From CAWIHK01 sp963835935 (GTDB taxonomy: Bacteria; Bacteroidota; Ignavibacteria; UBA10030; CAVZMI01), in the NCBI GenBank assembly GCA_963835935.1, contig CAWIHK010000001.1, forward strand, positions 372,001-436,000: a stretch of DNA of 64,000 nt, read 5' to 3'. Below, piece after piece: positions 16,891 through 26,009 of the stretch; positions within the stretch are counted from its first letter, which is position 1; the number at the start of each line of letters is the position of its first letter. A program made the translations under genes and the position numbers. The notes beneath the pieces were generated by a model. The model searched no databases. It was given only the letters and a program-made list of their open reading frames with translations, and had not been told where the DNA came from.

Positions 16891-18360
16891 ATGACAATTT
16901 TACTCAACGGCGTTGACAGCGTCAATTTTGTATACGACAACGACGGCTTGCTCACCCAATCCGGCGATTTGCAGATTACGAGAGATTCATCGAACGGTCG
17001 CATTACGTCGACACAAGTTGGAAATGCAACAACAGATTACACTTACTCAAATACCGGTGAATTGGCATCAGTAGATAATAGTGTCAATGGCAGTTCGATC
17101 TACTCGACAAATTTTATGCGAGATTCGTTAGGAAGAATCACAACATTAACCGAATCCATCGAAGGCGTAACAACAACAAAACAATACAAATACGACATTG
17201 CAGGGCGATTAAGTGAAGTGTACGACAATAATTCTTTGATCGCAAAGTATTATTATGATGCGAACGGAAATAGAGACAGCGTAGTAACTCCGAATGGAAC
17301 CACAAGTGGTATTTATGATGTTCAGGATCGGATGCTGCAATATGGAAATGCTAATTATGTATATACTCGCAACGGCGAATTGAACCTGAAGATTGAGGAA
17401 ACGGACACGACAAAATATATTTATGATGATTTCGGAAATCTAATAAGCGTAACATTGCCTAACAGAACGAAGGTTGAGTATATTATCGATGGGCAAAATA
17501 GACGGATAGGAAGGAGTGTAAATGGTGTTGTAACAAACCGGTGGATATATTCCGGACAACTCTACCCGACAGCTGAAGTTGATAGTTATGGAAATATCAT
17601 AGCTTTATATTACGGTGATTACATGAAGCGAGGTGATACAGTTTACAGCATTTTTCACGATCATTTAGGCTCAGTGCGAATGGTGGTAAATTTGGAGACG
17701 GGAGAGGTAGTTAAAAGGATGGATTATAATGAGTACGGGGTTGTAACACTCGATAGCAATCCGGGATTTCAGCCATTTGGATATGCAGGTGGGTTGTATG
17801 ATTCGCGGACAAAGCTCGTTAGGTTTGGGGCAAGGGATTACGATCCGAATGTGGGAAGATGGACAACAAAAGACCCAATTAGATTTAAGGGAAAACAAAC
17901 AAATCTTTATGTATATGTTGGAGATAATCCTATTAATAAGGTGGACAGGCAAGGTCTTGGATCCAATCCATGCGATCAAACTGATGATTTACTAAAAAAA
18001 CTATTAGATCTTCTCCGATTGGCGGACAAAGCGCATAATCTTGCAGAGTTATTGGGTTTAATAAAAGATGAGGCGGAGAAACATCCTGGGGCTGGTGATT
18101 ACTTAGGTCTTATTGCAGCGGAATCTGACATTGTAAAAGCAGAATTAGATTATGAGAATGGAACAATATCACAAGAAGAGTTAATCCTCGATGATACAGA
18201 AACAGTTCTTGAATATCTCGCTGGGACTGTTGGTACACCTTTGGCCGGATTTATCCTCGAAGCTGATTTCGCGGGAGCAAAGTATTTGGCGTGGAAAATG
18301 GCAGGATGGCTTACTGATTTGGAGAAGCATTGGCGAGAACTGAATCCTGACGATTATTAA
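16891..18360 (+). CDS. RHS core fragment with alpha-helical tip (cassette K)
   Basis: A 489-residue frame. RHS homology begins around 16890 (LLNGVDSVNFVYDNDGLLTQ). It has a 182-bp identical tract with cassette H and a shared segment with cassette J near the core end. The core closes at DRQGL near residue 356. The tip of about 133 residues is predicted to be mostly helical (DDLLKKLLDLLRLADKAHNL, SQEELILDDTETVLEYLAG), with a moderately hydrophobic stretch (GTVGTPLAGFILEADFAGAK). No catalytic motif was seen. The partner is a polytopic membrane protein, so a membrane target is plausible. This is the last cassette of the array. Confidence 0.7.
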   Translation: MTILLNGVDSVNFVYDNDGLLTQSGDLQITRDSSNGRITSTQVGNATTDYTYSNTGELASVDNSVNGSSIYSTNFMRDSLGRITTLTESIEGVTTTKQYKYDIAGRLSEVYDNNSLIAKYYYDANGNRDSVVTPNGTTSGIYDVQDRMLQYGNANYVYTRNGELNLKIEETDTTKYIYDDFGNLISVTLPNRTKVEYIIDGQNRRIGRSVNGVVTNRWIYSGQLYPTAEVDSYGNIIALYYGDYMKRGDTVYSIFHDHLGSVRMVVNLETGEVVKRMDYNEYGVVTLDSNPGFQPFGYAGGLYDSRTKLVRFGARDYDPNVGRWTTKDPIRFKGKQTNLYVYVGDNPINKVDRQGLGSNPCDQTDDLLKKLLDLLRLADKAHNLAELLGLIKDEAEKHPGAGDYLGLIAAESDIVKAELDYENGTISQEELILDDTETVLEYLAGTVGTPLAGFILEADFAGAKYLAWKMAGWLTDLEKHWRELNPDDY

Positions 18361-18601
18361 TAGCAGTAATAATATACGAAATAATAATTGTTTAATTTTT
18401 GAGAAAGTTATCAATAATTATAATATATTATAAGAATTTTGTATATAGGTATTTCAATGCTGATGCGTATTGTAAAAAGCTGATCAGTTTCTAAAAAAAG
18501 GATTCAACAGCTATTGAAACAACCAACTGTATAGCGGGAATCATAATACCAATGATATAATCTTGTTGATTAAATAACTGTATTTACGAAGGATTCATAC
18601 T

Positions 18602-19183
18602 ATGAAACGATCACGAATTGCGTTTATTCTTTGCACTTTGGATTTGGTTCTTCATTTAATTATAAAATTGATATTTCCTGATATACATCGGGTTGAACAT
18701 TATACAACAATATATATAATCCCTTTTTTCTATTTTGTAACTTTCTTCTATGTGTGGCTTTATATAAAATATACACTTTTAACACTATTCAATTTTAAGT
18801 GGTCAAATAATTTCATTATTACTTACCTTGGAATTGAAACAATTTGGTTTATGTTACATTATCTTGCTTACTATTTTCATAGTTTTTATATTCAAATATT
18901 TATACCATTTATGACACCAATTTTCATCGTACGTATGTTTACAAGTCTACTATTAGGAATTAGTATATTGCGTCTGCGTGATTCGCACATTCGGATATTG
19001 AGATACTATTGTTATTCAATGATGATTGTTGCACCACTTGCGACAATTTTTGTTTATACTGATTGGATCTTTTTTGTTAACGAGGCACATAAGCTTCTGC
19101 TTGTAGCTGCTCTATTTCAATTTGATGGTATTGATTTTGCAAACAATAAAAATCATGATCTTAGAAATCCCCAATCAATTTAA
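18602..19183 (+). CDS. Polytopic membrane protein, candidate immunity to tip K
   Basis: A 193-residue protein with about five to six hydrophobic segments, several rich in Tyr and Phe (for example IIPFFYFVTFFYVWLYIKYT and SMMIVAPLATIFVYTDWIFF). GAAGGA precedes the ATG. It lies 241 bases after tip K, a larger gap than in the other cassettes; the gap is AT-rich and shows no other gene. No family was recognised. It closes the RHS array. Confidence 0.6.
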   Translation: MKRSRIAFILCTLDLVLHLIIKLIFPDIHRVEHYTTIYIIPFFYFVTFFYVWLYIKYTLLTLFNFKWSNNFIITYLGIETIWFMLHYLAYYFHSFYIQIFIPFMTPIFIVRMFTSLLLGISILRLRDSHIRILRYYCYSMMIVAPLATIFVYTDWIFFVNEAHKLLLVAALFQFDGIDFANNKNHDLRNPQSI

Positions 19184-19219
19184 ATGATAAAAGTGACTCA
19201 AAATTGATTTTTGCATTAT

Positions 19220-19345
19220 TAAATTAATTTTGCAGTCTTTCCTAATGCGGCGTAGCCGTCCGCCTGCTCGCCTCGCGCCGCAAAAAGCCTCATCATAAAA
19301 GGCGGAGCGGACTCGCCTCGCTCACTAGAATTGCAACACGAGGCG
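19220..19345. other. GC-rich intergenic patch with short inverted repeats
   Basis: Between the last immunity gene and the HTH remnant the base composition switches sharply to GC-rich with short self-complementary stretches (GCGGCGTAGCCG, GCGAGGCGAG-type repeats). No reading frame of note was seen. It may mark the right border of the RHS array or be a repeat element. Confidence 0.35.
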
Positions 19346-19405
19346 AAGATACACTTTTTGGAACGGTGGGCAAGCAATCAAAAATTACACTATTATTATA
19401 TCGTT

Positions 19406-19745
19406 TCATTGCTCGGTCGTCTCGCCTTTCGCGGAAATCTTCTTGAATAACGGATCAAGCTTGGTTTTGAGCTTGCCTATCGGCAAGCCTTCGTTTCGTT
19501 CATGCCGTGCGAGCGTCGACGGATCGATTCCAAGTTCCTGCGTGAACACCTTCTGACTGATTCCCCCGTATTTGACGATATGCCACTATTAGTTCGCCGA
19601 TGATCTGTTTATTGAAGAACGGCGGGAGGTAACCCAAAAAATTGATTATTCGCACGAACATATCCAGATGAGGATCGGTTCTCCGTTTTTCCCAATTCGC
19701 AACGATGAAGTTGCAGAGATCAACATTCCATCTTATCAATTCCAA
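19406..19745 (-). pseudogene. Frameshifted, truncated XRE-type HTH regulator
   Basis: The first frame reads CNFIVANWEKRRTDPHLDMF and IINFLGYLPPFFNKQIIGEL. Near 19580 a one-base shift is required to continue as KYGGISQKVFTQELGIDPST, then LARHERNEGLPIG, ending with TGA at 19406-19408. The joined product matches the second half of HTH proteins with a DPHLDMYPRII...LGYLPPF linker and an XRE-like ISQ...LGIDPST recognition helix, common in Bacteroidota accessory regions. The usual first HTH is missing at the N-terminus. The gene is therefore both 5'-truncated and frameshifted. Confidence 0.6.
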
Positions 19746-20403
19746 GTTGATATGCTTTAAAGATGAGTTGGGGGAGCGTTGATACTCCGAGTTTTGTTTT
19801 TAGTCGGCTACGGAGTGAATCGACGGTTTTTGGATTAAGTTTCCATTCACGGCCGATTTCTTTCAGCGTTTTGCCTTCGATTGTGGATTTTAGAATTGCG
19901 AGTTCTTGATGGGTTAACAATTTTAAGGCATAGCCTCGCGATTTTTCTGATGTGAGTTCCTTTTGCTTTCCCCAGATGCGAACCATATGTTTACCTTCAA
20001 CAACACCGTGGAGATCATTCAAGAAATATTTTCTATTTCCTTTTCCGACTGTGGCAAATGATTCAGCGCCAATTAATTGAAAATTATCCTGAAGAAATTT
20101 CGTTAGTGTTTCGATATTGATCGATTGAGTTGGAGCGAAGAGTTGAGGGAATCGCATTCCGATTAGGCCGTTGGAGTTTTCGAACTCATGCATTTGTGTG
20201 AAGAACTGATTACAATCGGAAATGAACGCATGTTTCATCAGATGGTTGATTTGTCGATCGACCGACTGAGCAATTGATAATGGTATGTCTAATTCCGCGA
20301 GCCAGATACCACATTCTGATTGATGAAAGAAGAACTTATGGAACTCGGATAATTTTTGTCGCTGAGAGGTTTGAGTGCTGAACAATTGCTTGCTATGCTG
20401 CAT
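19720..20403 (-). CDS. LuxR/GerE-type HTH transcriptional regulator
   Basis: A 227-residue protein. The C-terminal 60 residues form a GerE-type HTH: LLTHQELAILKSTIEGKTLK, EIGREWKLNPKTVDSLRSRL, KTKLGVSTLPQLIFKAYQLG. Residues 1-150 are an N-terminal sensor region with no clear receiver Asp pocket; it is not a standard response regulator and its ligand is unknown. The gene overlaps the HTH remnant downstream by 26 bases. Only the DNA-binding domain is confidently assigned. Confidence 0.7.
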   Translation of the reverse strand: MQHSKQLFSTQTSQRQKLSEFHKFFFHQSECGIWLAELDIPLSIAQSVDRQINHLMKHAFISDCNQFFTQMHEFENSNGLIGMRFPQLFAPTQSINIETLTKFLQDNFQLIGAESFATVGKGNRKYFLNDLHGVVEGKHMVRIWGKQKELTSEKSRGYALKLLTHQELAILKSTIEGKTLKEIGREWKLNPKTVDSLRSRLKTKLGVSTLPQLIFKAYQLGIDKMEC

Positions 20404-20551
20404 TTCTTTTTTCCTTTGTGTGAATAGTGTAAGTAGGTTATAAAAAACAAATACCCCAAAATGGGCAAAATGATAATATAACTTTTCATAAAACGTTAGA
20501 GGTGTACAGATTATTAGAATCTAAGTAAAAATTTATTTATGAGAATCTTTT

Positions 20552-20791
20552 CTATTCCTGAGTCTCTTCAATTGCAAATTCGATTGTCGGGGGTTGGTGG
20601 TTCGTGTTGATACGGGCGACTTCGCGCAAATTGCCTTTGAGTTTTTTCGTTTGGATTGTGACCACCCCAGAATCGTTGACGGCTCGGATGCTTCCATTAT
20701 TATTGACCAGCACCTGTTTTGCTTTTTTTTCGATAGGAATCGGTTTGCCGGATAGCAGGCTTATGCGTTCATAACCTTTGAGTGTATCCAT
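20552..20791 (-). CDS. Small conserved-looking protein of unknown function
   Basis: A 79-residue, charged, soluble protein (MDTLKGYERISLLSGKPIPI...) with an AAAGGGA ribosome site 5 bases before the ATG. No family was recognised. The pattern of a short beta-rich domain (KQVLVNNNGSIRAV, GVVTIQTKKLKG) suggests a small folded protein. Its 5' leader overlaps the nested inverted repeat at 20793-20886, which may control its translation. Confidence 0.4.
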   Translation of the reverse strand: MDTLKGYERISLLSGKPIPIEKKAKQVLVNNNGSIRAVNDSGVVTIQTKKLKGNLREVARINTNHQPPTIEFAIEETQE

Positions 20792-20792
20792 T

Positions 20793-20898
20793 GAGTCCCT
20801 TTCGAATCATTGAAAAATAAAAAAGACCTAAACCGCCGACTTGTAAATCAGCCGGGTGTAGTTTAGGTCTCTTGGACTCGAAAGGGTCTCGTGGACTC
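20793..20898. promoter_or_regulatory. Nested inverted repeat in the leader of the 79-residue gene
   Basis: The inner arms AGACCTAAAC (20824-20833) and GTTTAGGTCT (20861-20870) are perfect complements. The outer arms CCCTTTCGA (20797-20805) and TCGAAAGGG (20878-20886) are also perfect. The outer arm includes the ribosome site of the minus-strand gene, so folding could hide it. The loop contains ACTTGTAAATCAGCCGG. No known riboswitch or tRNA could be matched. Confidence 0.5.
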
Positions 20899-21297
20899 TG
20901 TGATTTTTTTATGTAATGCTAAGATAGCGAAGAGCGGAGAGAAAGGCAAATTACGAGGAATGGGTGAGGAGAGAGGACAAAGTGCGGAGACTTTAAAGCC
21001 GAGGTGTGATAGGATGGAGAGGATGGATTGGACGAATAGATTGGATACAGAATTATTATAAACTTATTTCCAGCACCATTTGATTTTCTTTTTTACAGAA
21101 GGTATTCGAGATGACATAAGTCGGGAAGTAGAAATGAAGCTACCAGTGAAGAGTGGCGCCGGGTTCATTTGTGAAAAAAGTTAGGTTGGTAACATCAATC
21201 GTTGTTTTTACCGTGATTAATAAAGAGTTATTTGGAAATTCATTTGTGAAATTAACCACGCTGGGGCAATGTCCTGTTTGTCCCGTTTACGTCCAGT
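20899..21297. other. Intergenic stretch with no supported feature
   Basis: About 400 bases between the inverted repeat and the 3' end of the DUF4062 gene. It is purine-rich around 20935-21050. No convincing reading frame, repeat or RNA was seen. Confidence 0.5.
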
Positions 21298-23016
21298 TTA
21301 ATATTTGCCATTCTTTTTGCGTGACTTCTTCGGTGCTGGAGTGATCCTTTTTGTTTTTTTAATTTTATCAGGTTCATGTTGTGTTTTGAGACGTTTCAAA
21401 TGCCCCACAATCGCCCCATCACATGATGAAGCCTTTGAGCCCTTTGCAAACCTTTTGGAAATCCCGCCAGTCTTTTTCGACACTTTTGGTGATGTCCCGT
21501 TTGTCCCCTTAATGTCCCCTTTAAGTTTAGCTCTCTTCTTGTTTGATTTAAACGATGTCTCCATTGTCCCCTCTATGTCCTGTTTCTTCCCTATCTCATA
21601 AATTACACCACGTCCTGTAGTCCCTGACTTTACAAGAATTTTCTTTATTACTAAGTCATCAAGATCACGCGACGCTGTTTTTTTAATGGCGCCCGTAATA
21701 TTTTGATACTCAGAATTATTCATCCGTTTGAAAATTTTTATTTGCTGTAAAGCTTTTCTTTGTCGATCATTTAAATTCAACGAAGCGAGAATAGTATCTG
21801 TCAGCCAATCACGCCAAAGAGTGACGACGAACTGACTGCCATTCTGTTTGAAATCGGGTTCAGGCAATTCCGCTTTTGTACAGAGAGCTATCATGTCTTG
21901 TGTACCGGAACCGGCTTTTTCAATATAATGAGTTAGATACAACGGATCTGCCAGAAGGGGATTCTTGGGGATAGATGAATGCGCTATGCGGAGCGATTCG
22001 GGTAAAAGTCCGGCAGGGAGAGCACCTGGATTCCATACCTCAACACGATCGGCAAAGACAATCACCTGTACGGCGGCGTTGGATGTATAGTCGCGATGAG
22101 CGATGGCGTTTACAATCGCTTCACGAACAGCCTTGTATGGAATCTCATACCCAACAGAACTTGCCGGCGAATTATCTTGTGGCGTAACGGAGCGATTGAG
22201 TTTGGAAAGGACAAAATCAACCGCTTCATCGACCTGTTCAAATACGGTTCCCTTGAAAATCTGATACGAAGGAATCGGTTTCGCGACTGTTGTCCCGTGA
22301 TAATGGAGACATTTAGTTTCAGCCTGAATGAAGAAATGCTGAAGCTGTTTAGCAAACAATAAGAGGGCGCTATTTTTCAAGCGATCTTGATGCATAAGAT
22401 TGAGATGACGGAGTGCATCGATAACAGGAGTATTTTCTGAAAGGGGATAGTTGCGTTCTTCGCGAGCCCTTTTCAGAAACCATGATACTTTTTCGGCGTC
22501 GATATCTGCCACGGATGCTTCCGGATGAACTGCGGTATCGAATGGATCGGTGCTGATGATTCGCTGTTGTTCCATGTAATCTATCAAACTTGCATAGAGG
22601 AGTGCTATCAATTCGGATGCATCCGAAAATCTTTTTCGAATGAGTTCGCTTTGGGCGGACTGGATTAATGCATTCATTCTTTCATCCCGTGCAGTATCAT
22701 CGAGACCTTTGACAAGAATAATTCTATATTTTGCTTTGTCACGGGCGAGCTGATATTCTTGCTCTGTCGGTGACAATCCGCTCGCATTTGGTTTTCCGTA
22801 TTCATTCCCAAAGATACCGACATAGACATCACATTTTTCTACCATCTCGAGATATACGTCATCTGCTTTTCGGTCGGATGCCGGTAAATCTTCGAACAAA
22901 AAGACATCGAACTGTTTACGAAAAAGTGCATCGCCGCGGATATAGTCACGAAGAGCGAAGCGTTCCTGTTGAAGCTCTTTTTGGGCGCTCGAAATAAATA
23001 TGAGACGTTGAGGCAT
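21298..23016 (-). CDS. DUF4062 - HATPase_c_4 (RecG-related) protein, possible defence or signalling protein
   Basis: A 572-residue protein. Residues 1-110 match DUF4062 (RLIFISSAQKELQQERFALR, CDVYVGIFGNEYG, SPTEQEYQLA), a TIR/SIR2-like fold often found at the N-terminus of NTPase-containing defence proteins. The central part has the COG2865-type ATP-binding domain (IPYKAVREAIVNAIAHRDYT, then RVEVWNPGALP and EKAGSGTQDM). The C-terminus holds a winged-helix region and a Lys-rich tail (TKRITPAPKKSRKKNGKY). COG2865-type proteins usually carry an AlbA_2 domain in front; here DUF4062 takes that place. It is monocistronic. An anti-phage or transcription role is a hypothesis. Confidence 0.75.
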   Translation of the reverse strand: MPQRLIFISSAQKELQQERFALRDYIRGDALFRKQFDVFLFEDLPASDRKADDVYLEMVEKCDVYVGIFGNEYGKPNASGLSPTEQEYQLARDKAKYRIILVKGLDDTARDERMNALIQSAQSELIRKRFSDASELIALLYASLIDYMEQQRIISTDPFDTAVHPEASVADIDAEKVSWFLKRAREERNYPLSENTPVIDALRHLNLMHQDRLKNSALLLFAKQLQHFFIQAETKCLHYHGTTVAKPIPSYQIFKGTVFEQVDEAVDFVLSKLNRSVTPQDNSPASSVGYEIPYKAVREAIVNAIAHRDYTSNAAVQVIVFADRVEVWNPGALPAGLLPESLRIAHSSIPKNPLLADPLYLTHYIEKAGSGTQDMIALCTKAELPEPDFKQNGSQFVVTLWRDWLTDTILASLNLNDRQRKALQQIKIFKRMNNSEYQNITGAIKKTASRDLDDLVIKKILVKSGTTGRGVIYEIGKKQDIEGTMETSFKSNKKRAKLKGDIKGTNGTSPKVSKKTGGISKRFAKGSKASSCDGAIVGHLKRLKTQHEPDKIKKTKRITPAPKKSRKKNGKY

Positions 23017-23126
23017 ATCGATTATGATCCTCTATTCATACGACAAAGAATTTCACATGGAAGTTTGAATCGATAATTCTTCATGTAATATATAGGTGAA
23101 GAAAAAGAGAATCAAGGTGGAATAAG

Positions 23127-23450
23127 TTATTGTTTTTTATCCTTATCAATCTCTTTGACATATTTCGAAGCTACCGCCTCAATTATCTGCACGTCAAGAA
23201 AGCCGATTTTTTTATGGAATTCGGCTTGTTCATTGGCAAAAGTAGAATTGCCACACCACTTGAGGCATTCGAAAGGTTTGCCTTCTTTATGTCCGACTAC
23301 TGCGTGTGTAAAAACTTTTGGTGAATTCCGGACGAATACCCGATCTCCGATAGTTGCTGTAAATCTTCTTACGATTTTAGGTTCATCGTTGACTTCTTGT
23401 TCCTGAGGATATTTTTTCCTGATATCATAACAGTTATAATAATACGACAT
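23127..23450 (-). CDS. Small protein of unknown function
   Basis: About 107 residues from the ATG at 23450 (MSYYYNCYDIRKKYPQ). A longer upstream extension to 23555 has an improbable membrane-like leader and lies in the promoter region. The body (KIVRRFTATIGDRVFVRNSP, CLKWCGNSTFANEQAEFHKK) has a CxxxC pair and no known family match. The IS1634-family copy inserted about 150 bases upstream, and its long target duplication left a full promoter copy in place. Confidence 0.5.
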   Translation of the reverse strand: MSYYYNCYDIRKKYPQEQEVNDEPKIVRRFTATIGDRVFVRNSPKVFTHAVVGHKEGKPFECLKWCGNSTFANEQAEFHKKIGFLDVQIIEAVASKYVKEIDKDKKQ

Positions 23451-23598
23451 TTTTTTAATCTCTCTTTGGATGTACATAAATATAAAAAATATAATAGAGA
23501 ATACGAAAAGATTCATAGAAAACAAAATCGGTGACGAGCGATGGTTTTTAATCATTCCTGATCTGAGAAGAGAGAGCCAGTGTTAACATTGATATTTT
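23433..23598. repeat. Left copy of the 166-bp direct repeat flanking IS1634 copy 1
   Basis: Matches 25210-25376 base for base except one extra T in a T-run of the right copy (six versus seven). It begins inside the first codons of the small gene at 23127-23450 and ends at the IS terminus. It is read as a long target-site duplication. Confidence 0.85.
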
Positions 23599-25209
23599 CC
23601 TGACTTGTCCCTCTGAAGATTAACAGATCGAAAACACGCGAAATTAGTTTAAAATTGGTATATTTACATTTTCGTGTGGTACTAATCATCAAACCAATCC
23701 ATGCTTTATTTGCGGACTACAAAAACGGCATCAGGTGCGACTGCTGTGCAAGTTGTTCGCTATGAAAGTCGTAAGAAAGTAATTGTCAAACACTTCGGTA
23801 GCGCACATACAGAGAAGGAACTCCAGCTGTTAAAACATACTGCCCTGGTTTGGATTGAAAAAACGACCAAACAATCATCAATGTTTTCAGATGAACCGCT
23901 GCCGCATATTCTCCCCTTAGATCGATGGCAATATCGTGGATTCCGCTATGTAGTACTCTATGAAGTACTTTCGAAAATGTTCAGCCTATTTCAATTTCAT
24001 TTTCTCCAGAACAAGCTACTAACCGATTTAGTCATCGCCCGCATTGTTGAACCGAGATCAATGTTACAATCGCTCAAATTCCTGGAAACATTCATGGGTA
24101 TCAAACACCAACGGAAGAAATTCTATCAACTGCTTCCAAGCGTGATAAATTTGCAGGAACGGGTTGAAGCAAAGGTATTGGCTGTCGCCAAACGAGAATT
24201 TCATTTTACCTTTTCACTCGTTTTTTATGATGTGACCACCTTATACTTTGAAAGCTTCGAATCGGATGATTTCCGCAAGCCGGGCTTCTCAAAAGATAAC
24301 AAGTCACAACAACCACAGATATTGATTGGGCTCCTAGTGAGCACAGATGGATTTCCGGTGGCGTATCATATTTTTGAAGGAAATAAATTTGAAGGACACA
24401 CCTTACTTCCTGTGATTTTGGACTTTAAAAACAAACACAAGATTAAACAGTTCACCATTGTTGCTGATGCAGCTATGATGAGTTTAGAAAATATTACAGC
24501 CATCCGCTCAGCTGGACTACACTACATTGTCGGGGCTCGAACAGCAAAGCTGCCATTAAAACTACTTACAGATGTTAGTGCCCGATTGTGCCAACAAGAC
24601 GGCAATACCGTGCGGATTCCTACGCCAGATTACGGTGAGCTAATTTGCGATTTTTCTGCTAAACGATTTGCGAAGGATCAACGGGAGATGAACGATCATA
24701 TCCGAAAAGCCGAACAACTTTTAAAGAATCCATCAGCGATCAAGCGAGCGAAATTTATCAAGCCAGTCGATCAACACACCTACACACTCCATACCGAATT
24801 AGTGAAGAAAACGAAACTGCTTCTCGGAATTAAAGGGTATTATACCAACTTGCAACCAGAGGTCAGTGACCGTGTGATCATTCAGCAGTATCATAACCTT
24901 TGGCATGTAGAGCAAGCTTTCCGCATCGCCAAAAATGATCTCCAAATGCGACCGATTTACCACTTCAAAAAAGATATGATTAGAGCGCATGTTTTGATCT
25001 GTTTCATGGCCTTGGCTGTGTGCAAATATATGGAATTGAAAACAGGAAAATCTATTAAACAGATTATCAATTTATTAAAATCAGTTACTGATGCACGAAT
25101 GACCAATCCATTTACCGATGAAGAAACTTTGATACGATCCCAGATTGACGATCAGACAAAACAGTTACTTTTCAATTTAGGTGTGCGGTACTAAAAGGTA
25201 CAAGTCAGG
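23599..25209 (+). mobile_element. IS1634-family insertion sequence, copy 1 (1611 bp)
   Basis: The ends are CCTGACTTGTCCC and, on the opposite strand, CCTGACTTGTACC, forming an imperfect terminal inverted repeat with the first ten bases exact. One transposase gene fills the element. The second copy at 28954-30564 has the same length and identical transposase. The flanking 166/167-bp direct repeat agrees with the known habit of IS1634 of making long direct repeats of variable length. Confidence 0.85.
23701..25194 (+). CDS. IS1634-family transposase (IS4 superfamily, DDE)
   Basis: A 497-residue transposase beginning MLYLRTTKTASGATAVQVVR, the usual IS1634-type N-terminus (YLR...KSGA..VQVV). The DDE core shows FYDVTTLYFES, then FTIVADAAMMSLENI (second Asp) and the C-terminal block HVEQAFRIAKNDLQMRPIYH containing the catalytic Glu, followed by HVLICFMALAVCKYMELKTG. 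It is full length, with no frameshift. Identical to the copy on the minus strand at 28969-30462, so transposition was recent. Confidence 0.9.
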   Translation: MLYLRTTKTASGATAVQVVRYESRKKVIVKHFGSAHTEKELQLLKHTALVWIEKTTKQSSMFSDEPLPHILPLDRWQYRGFRYVVLYEVLSKMFSLFQFHFLQNKLLTDLVIARIVEPRSMLQSLKFLETFMGIKHQRKKFYQLLPSVINLQERVEAKVLAVAKREFHFTFSLVFYDVTTLYFESFESDDFRKPGFSKDNKSQQPQILIGLLVSTDGFPVAYHIFEGNKFEGHTLLPVILDFKNKHKIKQFTIVADAAMMSLENITAIRSAGLHYIVGARTAKLPLKLLTDVSARLCQQDGNTVRIPTPDYGELICDFSAKRFAKDQREMNDHIRKAEQLLKNPSAIKRAKFIKPVDQHTYTLHTELVKKTKLLLGIKGYYTNLQPEVSDRVIIQQYHNLWHVEQAFRIAKNDLQMRPIYHFKKDMIRAHVLICFMALAVCKYMELKTGKSIKQIINLLKSVTDARMTNPFTDEETLIRSQIDDQTKQLLFNLGVRY

Positions 25210-25376
25210 AGTTATAATAATACGACATTTTTTTAATCTCTCTTTGGATGTACATAAATATAAAAAATATAATAGAGAATACGAAAAGATTCATAGAAAA
25301 CAAAATCGGTGACGAGCGATGGTTTTTAATCATTCCTGATCTGAGAAGAGAGAGCCAGTGTTAACATTGATATTTT
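25210..25376. repeat. Right copy of the long direct repeat flanking IS1634 copy 1
   Basis: A 167-base copy of 23433-23598 lying directly after the IS terminus. It carries the start codon and first few codons of the small minus-strand gene, here leading nowhere. Confidence 0.85.
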
Positions 25377-26009
25377 GATTTGCGAGCCATTGATATACTA
25401 TATGACCAGATAGCGAGACACTTGACCATGATCCATGACCGAGCGGAGGTAAGAGGGAAGGAGAGAACCCAATACAAAAAACAAACACGGAGATCCCCAT
25501 CCGAGTCGCCTTACGACAAGCGATCAACGAACCATTCGAAGATGGTGATGAAAGAAAACAGACGAGGGCAGCCGGTCTGTTGCCGACAAGATGCTTTACC
25601 AATGCTACTGAACGATGAGCGAGTCGGCCACGGACAGGAACATTATCATTCCCACCTGATCACCAATTAATAGATGCATCACATCGAGCTACTTGCTGAA
25701 CTGAGGAGACTGCAGATAGAGAACATACACCAACACCACCAGCACCGAAAGCAGCGAAAATTGAGACACGAGAGAGTTCAGACTCCGGAATGGAAGAGAG
25801 AACCATTTCATCAGCACAGATAGAACAACCGACCGCGAGTTGTGCAGAAGAGTTTGTGAGAACTGATGAGACTACTGAAGTCACAAGCGGCCGTGCGGAC
25901 ACAGGGAGCGAGCGCGAACCGGAGAAACCGATAGTACCAATTTCTACGAGTGAATGTGGTTTGTGTGAAACACAAATCTCATTCACGAGACCATCGAATA
26001 AGCAAGTTA

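Noticed and set aside
1..18360. RHS repeats as a CRISPR or simple tandem repeat array
   Set aside because: The repeated units are long coding segments with in-frame YD repeats and unique protein tips, not short repeats with spacers.
20820..20900. tRNA-like fragment (ACTTGTAAATC resembles an anticodon loop)
   Set aside because: No acceptor stem, D arm or CCA context; the surrounding bases form long perfect inverted repeats that do not fit a cloverleaf.
23451..23555. Extended N-terminus with a membrane segment for the small gene at 23127-23450
   Set aside because: The extension lies in AT-rich promoter DNA and the internal ATG gives a cleaner protein start.
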